A stretch of DNA of 64,000 nucleotides from Gamsiella multidivaricata (taxonomy: Eukaryota; Mortierellomycota; Mortierellomycetes; Mortierellales; Mortierellaceae), in NCBI RefSeq assembly GCF_025024155.1, contig NW_026251730.1, positions 1 through 64,000 on the forward strand. The letters are read 5' to 3'. Of the stretch, positions 23,973 to 35,495 are shown piece after piece. The notes under the pieces are model-generated. The model was not told the DNA's origin, did not search any database, and saw only the letters and a list, made by a program, of their open reading frames with translations. The translations under genes were made by a program, and so were the position numbers. Each line of letters starts with the position of its first letter. The stretch's first letter is position 1.

Positions 23973-26198
23973 ATGTCAGCATCGTCATACCTGAAATGGG
24001 CACTTGAAAAAGTGCCAGGCCAAGAGCATGTCTCATTTGGAAATTTCGTCCGTCACTTCAACTTGAGTGACAGGGAGTCAGCATCACAAGCTTTTACTTT
24101 GCTTATTGGCTCTCGTCTAATACGTAGCAAGAGACGAGAGAAACTCCAGAAAGCATTCAAGGAATTCTGTGATCATCGTGCAGAAAGGTTCTGGGCTGAA
24201 CATAACCTGCAAGTCAGCTCTGAAATTACGGCCAAGCAAGCTGAAGTAATATCGCAGAGAGTTGGGATAAAGCAATCTGAGATCGCGTACGATCGGTATT
24301 TTTCAAGTGCCAACGGTAAGCTCTATTTCTCCATTGCAGGAGCTGTAGGACAGCCATTTGTGTCGTATCAGAGGAGCATAGCAACTGACTCTGTATTTTA
24401 ATATACAACTCTAGCAAAGAAACCGTCATCAGGACCAGTGCAGGCCTTACCCATGTATTCCGCCGATGGCACTACCTCTGTGGGTCAGTATTATTGACTG
24501 AATGAAGGACCTCATCGATCCATCTTTTGTTGCGATACAGAGGAAGATATTTATACACTACATATTATGCTATAGTGTCCAGCACTTCAGTTCCGGCTGA
24601 AAATTCGGTTTCCTCGAAAAGATCAGCTGCAGAAGTCGTCCCTGAGGTTGATGAGAGTATGGGGGCCCCAAGTCATGAACCACCTCATAAAAAAGTCGCG
24701 TTCTTGGAAGTCGAGTTTCCTTTGGAAAGTGAAAGCGATTACGTCGATTCCAATCCGTCTTCGGCCAGATCATCCCTGAACTCCATTGACTTCCGCTTTA
24801 TCGATCATTTGGTCGGACCAGGCACGTCGTCTTCGCGACTGACCACAAAGGCTCGCCTCATAATCGACCAAGTTGATGTTTCTGAGTTATTGCTGAACGC
24901 ACGAAGATCAGTGGTCAAAAAGCAATACGAGATAACGGATGTTTCGGATTTGTTGTAAGTGGTTGCTGTATAGCTTCTGAACTTTTTTGTTTAATGATCT
25001 GACATCTCTTCTTAATTATGTTTATAATGTATGGGTGCTTTAGAACTATCAATTTCATCTTTGACGCGAACTTCCTGAAGAGACACGTTCCGACAAACAT
25101 CTCGGAAGCTTTTTTATCTGTAATATTACCCACGCCATCTGATAGAGAACTGAAGTTGCTTTTCGACTGCTCTGTATTTGCGGCGTCACATACATTCCAA
25201 GGTACCAGAAGACACATTCGGAACAAAGTCCAAACAGAGGGAGAGAGTCTTGCAGCGAACATTCTGCGCTACTATACGGAAAGGCCCAGCCTCTGGCAGC
25301 AGAGCACTTCATATCCCATCCCCCCGCGATCGCTAGCACAGAATGAGGACACATACACGCAGGCCATTATGAAAAATATTATCTTCGGCGTAGTCGGTGA
25401 TTTGGATGTGTTAGATCACTGGTAAGTCAAAATGTGTAACTGATGCTTACATTAACAATATGAACAGCTCGTAAATGATGCTATTGTCTTTTTTAGGAGT
25501 CAAGACCCACTGCCGACCCCCGCGGGTTTCGAGGAAGCGTATTACCCCGACTATTTCGCAGAATATGACGGATTCCCACTTCTGATTGTTGACATCAAAA
25601 AGTCGGGAGCAAATGATGACGATTTGGAAGAGGACCAGCGGATACTCCCCTGCATGCAAAAGCTGATGATAGATCGCATGCTCGATGCCGGGGTTATGGC
25701 CCCAATAGTAGTTGGGTTCTTGATAAGATGTAAGTAATGTAGGTTATTGAGTTTAGCAACATTTCTTCCGCGCAATGATCACGGTATTGACTTGAATGAC
25801 GTCCTAGGCTCCCGCTGCGAGATTTCCCTGATGTCGTTGGATCATGAAGCCCTATACGTCGTCAAATCAATAGGAGCCTTTGAGCTTCCGCGAAACAATC
25901 TCCAACTCGCTCTTCTTTGCCCTGGACTAGGCCCTTTGCAGTTAGCGCATGTAAGTGAACATACTTTTATTGCTCTTTGGTGCCCATGTATCTATCTGTT
26001 GCTTAAGCCATTTTATATATCAACTGTGATTAGGAGGTGGTCTTGAGGACCCTCACCGCAATCAAGGCTCGCGATAGTAACTGCAGCATGAGAGCAAAAT
26101 GGCGCCGCCCCTCCTATTACGTCGAGGGCAACCGAATACCAACTCCTAAAGCCGTGATTGATGAAGACGTAGACCCAACGGCAACGAAGGCGCAATAA
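23973..26198 (+). CDS. Uncharacterised 569-aa protein with possible PD-(D/E)XK-like motif
   Basis: Seven exons: 23973-24315, 24415-24483, 24576-24954, 25044-25421, 25497-25729, 25808-25950 and 26034-26198. They total 1,710 nt and all junctions keep phase with GT-AG introns of about 75-100 nt. Residues 1-115 form a charged helical region, 116-260 is Ser/acid-rich and probably disordered, and the C-terminal half is compact. Around residues 414-425 the segment YDGFPLLIVDIKKSG resembles the D...(D/E)xK core of PD-(D/E)XK nucleases; this is inference from one short motif. It lies among transposon remains but is intact. I believe similar proteins are multicopy in Mortierella-like fungi but cannot verify that. 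It could also be a non-catalytic effector or transposon-associated protein. Confidence 0.75.
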
Positions 26199-26497
26199 AG
26201 TGCGACGCAGACTGTCGGTAACATGTGATTTGCATCACTTGAGTCAAGATGTGAATAGGCCTATTGCATTCATAACAGCAGGCTCCAAGGACTCTCACAT
26301 CATGGATGGAGATGACCAAAGTACAAGGAACGGAACTTGAGTGTATATAGACGCCCCCGACATTCCAACCCAATCAACTTACTAGAAGTCTCAAGAAAAC
26401 TGCGGATTGAGCATACCACTGGAGGTGGAATCAAACAGCATGCGTCAATAATCCGTGGAAATGAACAGACTTCACCATAAATGAGGGACTGAAGAGT

Positions 26498-26764
26498 ATG
26501 GCACTGGAAGAGGAGTATCGAAAATTGGATGATGCTGACCGATATTATCTCGATCTAAATTTCGCAACGCTTAGGATTTATACCAACAATTTTTTTCTAA
26601 CACAGTTATTTGGACACCGAGATTACACGGGCCCCTATCGCAATGTTGAAAAGGGTTTGTTGTTACTGTTCTACGTACTAAAAGGTTACTCTATGACAGA
26701 AATGGAGAGATTGGCATCCCGAGTATGCACATCTCCGCTGAAGAAGCCTCAGCACACATCATGA
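26498..26764 (+). pseudogene. Possible transposase N-terminal fragment
   Basis: 88-residue frame with ADRYYLDLNFATLRIYTNNF and KGLLLLFYVLKGYSMTEMER. A helical block that ends in a short 'choose-a-substrate' helix of this kind occurs ahead of DDE cores, but no DDE core follows. The frame ends after unrelated sequence. Assignment is tentative. Confidence 0.25.
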
Positions 26765-27313
26765 GATGAACTCTTTGAAATGCCTTTCAACAGCATATAT
26801 AGTATTAGAGTAGCCCAAAAATTACAGTCAAGGAGAAGAACACAGGAATGATGCCAAGGCGGTGCTGCACAGAGTCCTTGACCTTTCGGATATCTTGCAC
26901 GTCCTTGATCTCAGTGCGGTGGAATCTGCTTGGTTTCACAGTGGGCCAGTCCTGGTGAAGGAACCTTTACTGTGTTGATATCAGATTGTCGAATTCCGCC
27001 TCCATCAAAATGTGGTGAGCTAATCAATGCCTCTCTAATTGCTCAACCCTCTCTATTTGACTATTGCCACTGTTACCAAGCTCGAATAAAAAACTCGATA
27101 TCACAACATTTTTGCCTGAGTAAACACACATTTTTGAATCATCCATATTAAAAATGGGCAAAATCGTTTATTTAGTCAATCGATTCTTGCGAGCGATTTA
27201 GTGTTCACTGGCCGAATAGCGTGCACTTATTACCCTTCGTCTTGACGCTTTTCTTCTGTTTTGCACACTTTTATCCCACGTTTTCATCACTGCATGCCCT
27301 GGAAACCATCGCC

Positions 27314-28045
27314 ATGAGTAACATGCAAAGCCCATCTTATGAAGACAATGCGTCTGTGGATCAGCATCAGCCTGGGAGTGATGGCCTACAGCCTTCGAAC
27401 TTGTCAGAGTCTGAGGAGGAAGCTCTTGTGAATCCCAGGCGTCAACCACGTTCACGGAAGCCAATAGCTTCACAAACTGCTTTGAATTCGCCTTCGACAG
27501 ACTTCTTTCGGTCCCGACGAGCCCTTGCTCCGCACCAGAACCAGCAATATCAACAAATTGCAAGTTATATCCAACAGTCGCGACTACAACAGCATCCATC
27601 TCAAGAGCTTCAACCTCAGCAGCACCCACATCAACAACTCCGACCGTACGTAGACGCGCGAGTGTATCAAGAGTATTGGCATCGCTCGCCGCTGGTAATA
27701 GCCTATTTATCACATCATTTTGTAGCATGTATTGTCAAGTGGGCATGCTTGTATTAACCAAAGCGGTCTTTCTCTCTCAGCATGACACTAGAGCATCAGG
27801 TCAGTTTGCTACGCCCTTATCGACTGCTCCTCTTGTTGTGCCTTGGCCGCTCTATACTATATTGTTGACCATAGATTCCTTGCGGTCTGGTATTTCGCCG
27901 ACTACTACTGCCACTAGTCCATCTCGACAGCCCCTATTTTGACATGTAGCGCCACAACAGCAGTCTTTTCCACTAATATTACCCCTCTTTCTCTCCACAC
28001 TTCCCTGCACTCTCTCGTGCATCGGTAAAAGGCACTCGTAAACGA
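27314..28045 (+). pseudogene. Disrupted 5' part of Myb/SANT-like gene
   Basis: From the ATG at 27314 an open frame encodes a polar, Gln/His-rich region (QQYQQIASYIQQSRLQQH). A second coding-like stretch begins near 27781 (HDTRASGQFATPLSTAP). It meets an in-frame TGA near 27940, where a CGA-to-TGA change would explain the break, and then a frame change near 28030 before the intact frame at 28046. I read this as the decayed N-terminal half of the next gene. Alternative splicing could rescue some of it. Confidence 0.4.
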
Positions 28046-29038
28046 ATGCAACCTGATTTAAATGTAGAGGAACTATCAAGAGCGAAACTTAGAACGAACC
28101 TCAAGTCCCGGGAAAAGCAGACGAAGTTTGTCTACACTACAGAGCACGACGCCTTCCTCGCTAACAAGCTTACGGACTATCGAATAAACAGGATTCTACG
28201 AGGCACCGGTGGCAGGAATCAGCCAGGACTATCCAAATCAAAGGTCCACCAGCAGATTGCAATCGAATTCAATGCAAAATTCGACGCGACCCTTGAGGGA
28301 GCCCAGATCAAGAACAAGATCGCCAATATGCAGAGGCTCTGGAAGGATACACGCAAGTCGATCAATGCTATTGACAATGGCGACCTCGACGAAGACGCTT
28401 TGAGGGATCAAGCCCTGAAAAGGTGTTCCTTTTTCTATATCATGGAGCCTATTTGGGCGACGTCCTGGTCTCAAGCGCCGAGAACAGCTATTGAGGGCCC
28501 AGTCGACTCGACGGAAGAGATCATACAGGACGCTGGCGCTGATGAGGATAAGGACGATGAGGATGAGGATGATGTGATGGACAAATCGAGGGACGCAGGA
28601 GAGGATTCTGCTGTCACTGCAAGAACTGGATCGGTATCAACTGCAAACGGTGGATCAGAAACCATATCGCGAAATGCAACAAAGACTCAGGCCCAACTCG
28701 GCGAGCTTGTTGTGGATCTTCAGGACGCGAAAAAGATGGTGGAATTTTCTATCAGAGAGCAAGAGGCAACGAAGCGACATATCGCTGACCTCAACCACAG
28801 CATGGGGATCGAAGAGCAAACGACGAGGCGCGAGCTAGAGCGGTTACGTTTGGAGAAAGAGAAAATAATCGAAATGGAGAGGACGAAACAACTGGCGATC
28901 CAGTTGCAGATTGAACAAACCAAACTTGAGCGCCTGAGAATGGAGTATAAATTGAGAATGGGACCAAGGAAAACTGCTGGCGATGGAGCGAGCCCAGCGT
29001 CAGGTTGTCATAGTATGGAGGAGACGTCAACTGCGTAA
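28046..29038 (+). CDS. Myb/SANT-like DNA-binding protein with C-terminal coiled coil
   Basis: 330-residue open frame. Residues 27-125 (YTTEHDAFLANKLTDYRINR, QIKNKIANMQRLWKDTRKS) follow the Myb/SANT-like pattern seen in fungal genes and in Harbinger-linked accessory proteins. An acidic stretch (DEDKDDEDEDD) and a long C-terminal coiled coil rich in Glu, Arg, Lys and Leu come next. Related accessory proteins guide Harbinger transposase to DNA ends and the nucleus. No transposase sits next to this one, so it may be an orphan or a domesticated copy. The annotated Met is likely not the original start. Confidence 0.55.
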   Translation: MQPDLNVEELSRAKLRTNLKSREKQTKFVYTTEHDAFLANKLTDYRINRILRGTGGRNQPGLSKSKVHQQIAIEFNAKFDATLEGAQIKNKIANMQRLWKDTRKSINAIDNGDLDEDALRDQALKRCSFFYIMEPIWATSWSQAPRTAIEGPVDSTEEIIQDAGADEDKDDEDEDDVMDKSRDAGEDSAVTARTGSVSTANGGSETISRNATKTQAQLGELVVDLQDAKKMVEFSIREQEATKRHIADLNHSMGIEEQTTRRELERLRLEKEKIIEMERTKQLAIQLQIEQTKLERLRMEYKLRMGPRKTAGDGASPASGCHSMEETSTA

Positions 29039-29459
29039 GGAACTATAAATACAATGATATGTTGGTCGTTTAATATAGTGGGTGTCGTTGCTGTTGTAAA
29101 GAGTTACTGCTTGATTCATGGCTCTTTCTCGATCCAAACGGACAAAAATCTCCCCTTCTCCTTGCACGGATTGGTATATCTTGATATACTGCTGAGTCGC
29201 GCCTGTTTTGTGAGATTTGAGCAAATGTCTATTGTGCTTCATCCTTTTTACAAAAGTGGGTGCAACTAGTCATTTATTTGCCTTTCCCTCCTACTGTAGG
29301 TGCTACATTCAGTGGCATGTTATATCGCTCGCTACGGTGAACCCGATGCTACTCGCTTGCGCACTTATTCTTTAGGTAACTGACAGACAGCGCTTCAATG
29401 CCGGAGATGGAAGGACTGCATATGCCTGTTACACTTTCGAGGTAGCTGCGCGTAACCTT
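29039..29459. other. Spacer, no gene seen
   Basis: About 420 bp between the Myb/SANT-like gene and the convergent Crinkler gene; no coding signal. Confidence 0.4.
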
Positions 29460-32331
29460 TTACTTCGTCAACACATATTCGATCAGTCTCTTTAGGTTGC
29501 GGATGTCCTGCTCGTTTTCCTTGATACCTTCATAAAAAAACTCGTTCATATTCGACGAATCGATATAAACCATTACATCTTCAATGCCGGTGGCGGGGTT
29601 CACTTTGATGCAGGTAATTGGCCTAGGTTTTTTAACTCCGGGAAACTCGAGATGAATGCGGAGTATGCCCAAAATCTTCCCAGGAGTGCCGGAAGCCTCA
29701 AATGCGCGTCGGATATTTTCCAACTGTGGGTTCAAGCTAATGCCGTCTTTTTTCAAGAAGCTGCATCTAATGTCTCTGGATGTTTCGTTCTCCTTGTGCA
29801 TGGTCTGTGGCACAGGTTTGCTATAAAACTTGATAACAATGGAGCCAGCGTAACGATTGTCGGAGAAAAACCATACCCCATCCCGACGGGTGCCAAACTG
29901 CTCTATCAATAACTTGTTTTTCGGACGGGCGGTGAGAAAGTCGAGATCACCCTGAACACTATCTCTGTATCTAAATTCGCTTGCCGTGTTGATATCGTCA
30001 ATCTGGAGCTCGAGTCTGTCACACCATGTGGGCAAGGCGATGCCTTTGAGGAAAGGAAGGTCCGCAATACGAAAGCCATTGAAACGTTGCAGTGAGCGTC
30101 GGACGAGTGGTTCCAGCGCATCTCCCTTTGCTGTTAGATTTACACCGAAGTTCGTAACAATCCGCTGAAACTGATCGAGGTACTCCAAAAAGGCAGGATC
30201 CACACCAGAGATTTTCGACTCCTTCTTCACTGCCTTCACGACCAACGGCTCGCTCATGATCAAGCAAGTTCCATCGGGGTCCGATTGAAGCCTGCATAAG
30301 GCCTTGTCCACAAAGTCGAATTGTGAAATACTTGCGAACGAAATCTTGCCACCTTGAAATTCGTAGGCCAAAACCATTCGGCCGACTAGACGCACTGTCT
30401 CGCCTGTCTTGTCGCTATCGATGATGCTGCGCACCTTGCTCCGCAGACCAGTCAGTACGTTCTCGATCGCCGAGTCAATCGCCTCATCCAGCATGGTTTG
30501 TTTGGATTCCTGGTCAGAGTGACAGCCGATAAGTTTATTGATAACGCTGAGCGAAAATCGAGGCCGCCCCATAAGTTCCTGGCACTTGGCAGGTGGGAGT
30601 TCACAGTCGGATATATCGACTAGTCCCGATAGCACGCTTCCCACGTCTCCTTCATCAAACGAGGGGAAGCACGTTATTTTCGTGAAATTCATTCGCTTGC
30701 CAATTGCCGAATACATCTGGTCTGCATCCTGCAATGATAGCGCTGTTCCAAGCAACACCAGCGTTGCACGCATGTTGCTCAACGTTGCAGATAGAGGCGT
30801 GAGAAACCCGCGGCGAAATCTGACTTGTACATGGTTCCTTCCGTCGAGGATTTCTTGGTCGCCGCCTAACGCAGACGGTGCGATGAATTTATCGGCCAAG
30901 ATACGAGTTCCTGCGACGTGGGCTTCATCCAGAGCGATCATTAGTCCTCGTATCCGTGGGGCAAGATAGTCTGCCAGCCTATTCTGCACATGATCTCGCA
31001 TGAGACGAATTGTCCCCACCTCATACGCGCGCAGCTCGTTGACCAGCGTCCAAATTGTCTCAGCTCCTTCATTAATCTGTTCATGGAAGAACTGAAGAGG
31101 CTCGAGATCAGGATTGTTGTTGATAAGAAGCTGAAGGAATAGCAGTCTTGATAGGAACTCAAGCTCGACCCTATCTCCTACAAGCCGTTTCAGGGTTGAA
31201 TCATTCTCCATCAGGTCGTTCAAAGATACTAGCTCTGGTCTCGAAATGCCCCCGCACATCTTTTCGACTTCCCTCGCAAGTGTAACAAAGTTGGGATCCT
31301 TGAAGTCCGGGGATGACATAGTGCTCGGGTCGCAGCACACGCAATATATAACAAAGTGTGTCTTTGCGAGATCGACCACCGTCGCAGTCTTTCCTGAACC
31401 TGATGGGCCAATTAGGGTCACCACGCGATGGCCATTAATCTTGCCGAGGTCACTCTCAACAATGCCGCGCAATGTCTCGTTCCTGTCTGACGTTGGTTCC
31501 TTGTCCAATACCCTTCCCAACATTACCAGATTCATATCAGTTGCTGTGATACCATATGGCAGAGCTCTTTTGTAGAAGGAGCCTAATTTTCTCTCGGTAG
31601 GCTTTGACGTCCCTTACATCCACGAAATGCCTGAGGTGTTTTCGGTTTGCACCTTCGATGATAAGCGTTAGTTCTGGCCCAATATCAGCATACGGAACAG
31701 CTTTTTTCGGGATGGGCGTTGCTGTGTTGTCATAAAGGAGAGGGAAAGAGGAATGGGTTTAGCGGACTAAGGCGTGGTACGTTAGATAGAAAAATAAAGT
31801 GCCGGGTCATTCGCACTTACCAGAGAGTGGTGTACTGAAACGAGAGACTTGAAGGGCATAGGTAGGAGCATGGATAGGAACAGCTAATGTAACAGCACGG
31901 TAGAATGCAAGAAACGATGGGGTGAAGAGTCAGTACTTCGTGAGAAAAAAGCGAAACGCGAGTAAATCCAGGTATTAATTCAAAGCGCGTGGGATGCATT
32001 ACCTGGCGGTGGTCGCTTCACAATGATGTGGATTGCTTTTTTTAGGCGGCTCCTCTGTGAAGACCTTGGAGAGGCGAGTCTTTGGGACAAGCTCCGTCTT
32101 GTAGTCGATCTCGTTCAGGAAGACCGCATTGCGGATGTTGGCAGCGACGACAGGAACCGAGACACGCCAGACCATGAGCTTGTCTGCTGCGACGTTGTCA
32201 AACTCAGGCGTTTTATTGGCCTTGATGAGACCCTTGAGGCTATCCACAGTTTCTGTCGAGAGGATCTTGACGGGAAATGCATTCGACATGGGTTCTCTAT
32301 CGGTGAGACAAAAGAGATTGAGGTTGGACAT
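29460..32331 (-). pseudogene. Crinkler (CRN)-type effector gene, apparently frameshifted
   Basis: Minus strand. Exon 1 (32331-32003) encodes the ubiquitin-like Crinkler N-terminal domain (LNLFCLTDREPMSNAFPVKI, DKLMVWRVSVPVV, FLNEIDYKTEL). Exon 2 is 31883-31821. Exon 3 (31721-29460) encodes a P-loop NTPase with GPSGSGKT (residues 43-50 of its 691-residue open part) and a Walker B-like RGLMIALDEAH, followed by a long C-terminal region. CRN proteins of oomycetes and fungi combine such a header with NTPase and nuclease-like domains and can act in the nucleus of a host or rival cell. Two breaks are visible: one at the seven-base homopolymer at 32037-32043, one between 31605 and 31540. Both could be real mutations or assembly errors. 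No secretion signal is apparent. Confidence 0.75.
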
Positions 32332-33614
32332 GGTTGAAAGTGTAGCCGAGTGTGATTGAGGTGAACAGACGACGTGGTTTGTTGACGTACGTAGGAGGAC
32401 GAGAGTGAAGAGCACTATGGCAGAGAAGAGGAAGAGAGAGAAGAGAACCAGACGAAGTCTGTCAAAGTGGTCTGTGCGTTGCCACTGTTTTCAGTGCATG
32501 TGACTTTTGTCACGATTTTCACGCTAGTGTTCAAGCTGCCAAGCAGAAGGATGAAAAGGCCTCTGTATCCCCTATCGGACGCCAGCATGGCATCAAGTTT
32601 AGCATGGCATCAAGTTTAGCATGGCGGCTCTCCGTGCATCGAACGAGCGAGAGAAGATATTGGCTATGGTGAGAAAACTGCTAGCTCATGCTACCAAGCA
32701 AATCATGCGTACATGGCCCTTCTACTGGACCAAGTACTTTATGATGTTGGGCGTGGATTTGCAAGCCCTGCAGTCGAAGATTTCTGTACCTCGTAGGTGT
32801 CCGTGTCTTCAAGATCATCCAGCACTAATTTGAGCTGAAATGGAGCATAATGGCGTCCCAGTATGGCGCCTGTCCCATGCGACTCGAGTAGCATCGTATG
32901 TGTGAATGCATGGGGAACGCCGTGCAGGGTTATACAGCGGTGTTGGCATCGTATTGTACTATACAGGTGAAATGGTGCTGGATTGTGCTGGCTGTGCTGA
33001 ATTTGTGCTGGTTGTGCTGAATTTGAGCTGCATTGTGCTGAAAAATGCTTAAAATCAAACTGCAGCCTTTAGTTAAAAAACAGCCTAGAAATCAGCTGAG
33101 TAGCACACCAGCACGAGCCGCTAAAATTTAAAATTTAGAGCTCTTTTTGTTTGCAGCCTAAATTTGTGGCCCAAGCACTGCACTCCCAAAGAGGCTGTGG
33201 GCCTGACTGCTGCAGCGACCTTGGCCCCAAAAACCTCCAAGTAGGATACTCGGACGACTGGCTGCAGACTTCCTGCTGGCCATAGGAACCCATGAAAGTG
33301 ATACACATACGGCGCCTTGTCAATATTCTTGTCCTAGACTGTCTTGATCTCCACTTTTTCATACCGGCATCCATATGACATTGGGATTCACGTACTCGCT
33401 GTTGACGGTCCTCCAGTCGATTATAATATAGGCCTATTGCCATATCAGTTTAGCGCGCATGTTGCATCAGAGGATGCTGCATAGTGTGCTGCGATCACCA
33501 ATGATGTTCTTTAATACCTCTTCCATGGGATGTATCCTTCACCGTCCCAGCTAAGGCCAATCAGCGGTTGATGGCGTCTTTTCGCTATTTTGCTGTGTGC
33601 TCAAGGACAGTCTA
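32332..33614. other. Intergenic, GCTGAATTTGT-type repeats
   Basis: Contains a short tandem duplication of ATGGCATCAAGTTTAGC near 32588-32622 and several TTGTGCTG-type units at about 32980-33045. Short frames here have no family motif. Confidence 0.4.
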
Positions 33615-33929
33615 CTAAGCCCCTTCGGCTTTGGTGCTGGTCGCTGTATCGACGTCCAGCTTCACTATTCTCATCCCTCCTTTTAGCTTCATATATCTCT
33701 TGCTGCATTGGTACTCCTTGGCGACGTCCCGTAATATCTGAAGGCTAAATTCTGTTACTCGATCGCCACCTTTGCGCTTTTCCGGGGAATTCTCGGTGGA
33801 ATCAGCACTATCCGCGCTTACCGTCAACAGGACAGGTTCATCAAGGGTAAAAAGCATCGTCTGGTCCAGAATTTGAGTGTGTTCTATTTCGGCATCGCAG
33901 GAAGCAGTTAACCCACGTTCCATTTTCAA
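33615..33929 (-). CDS. Hypothetical 104-aa protein or fragment
   Basis: Open frame with normal composition (VTEFSLQILRDVAKEYQCSK). It starts just inside a T-run at 33945-33965 that also borders the ABC fragment, so it may be a fragment cut by an insertion. No recognised domain. Confidence 0.25.
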   Translation of the reverse strand: MKMERGLTASCDAEIEHTQILDQTMLFTLDEPVLLTVSADSADSTENSPEKRKGGDRVTEFSLQILRDVAKEYQCSKRYMKLKGGMRIVKLDVDTATSTKAEGA

Positions 33930-33963
33930 ACTCTAGGCTCCATCTTTTTTTTTTTTTTTTTTT

Positions 33964-34757
<794 letters not shown>

Positions 34758-34785
34758 GCCCGCATCAATTCAAAATCTGATGTTG

Positions 34786-34954
34786 CCCGTCGTGTTTGGA
34801 GTGGCCCGTATTCCCAATATGGAAGGTGGCTCGACTGCCTTGAAGGAAAATGTGGCGGAAACGAGACGTACCATTCAAATCTGCCCGTTTGGATGGCTCG
34901 TTTACCTCGTTTGCCTCGTTTTGATTCAATGGCCTTGTTACTCATTTGTCTTGG
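34786..34954 (+). repeat. Left inverted end of Harbinger-like element
   Basis: Pairs with 37235-37404 on the opposite strand with only scattered differences. Contains repeated CTCGTTT-type motifs. Confidence 0.8.
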
Positions 34955-35448
34955 TTGGGTACTCAAGTTCCAGCGCGAACTCGAGCGTCTTCAAATGGAT
35001 GGAGCTATACCAACGTCCAGAATTGTACTTCTCGCCGGGCGAGTACCTCCTTGCCGACTTGGCGCACGCACTCTCCAAGTTTTGTATTCCTGCTTTCAAG
35101 TCTCCTGCAGCATATCCACCTGAAATTGCCGCATTCAACACTTGCCTTGCTCGCTATCGCGTCCGTGACAGACCCTGCATTGGTCTCCCGAAATCACGGT
35201 GGTCCTCACTCAAAAACATGAGGCAGCAGATCCGGAAAGAACAGGGTATAGTGATTCTGACCCCATGGATATTGACATTCTATATACTCCATTACATGCT
35301 GGCTTTGATCGGTGATAGCTGGGCGAAATTGTTTAAAACCATAGGGCCTTTCAGTTTCGACAACAGTGAATCATCTCAGACCACTATGGACCCAATTACG
35401 TTCTGCGAAACCTTGTGGAAAACAACGCTGGAGACAAATATTGCTTGA
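34955..35448 (+). pseudogene. Harbinger DDE_Tnp_4-like transposase fragment, catalytic residues lost
   Basis: In frame with the left inverted end, the sequence reads VFKWMELYQRPELYFSPGEY, LLADLAHALSKFCIPAFKSP, then RWSSLKNMR. The order matches the second half of Harbinger DDE_Tnp_4 (h.vf..selyq....f..g.yLlgDsAYpl...l..Py; RW.sLk.lR). The usual GDsAYP Asp is retained only in altered context (ADLAHA), and the Glu that should precede the RW motif is not present. The first half is missing altogether. Confidence 0.65.
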
Positions 35449-35495
35449 AATTGACCCCAACTCCAACTAAGATGTAGAGATAAAAATGATGGTTT

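Noticed and set aside
27198..27728. 176-codon minus-strand frame
   Set aside because: Antisense to the polar N-terminal region of the Myb/SANT-like gene and without motif.
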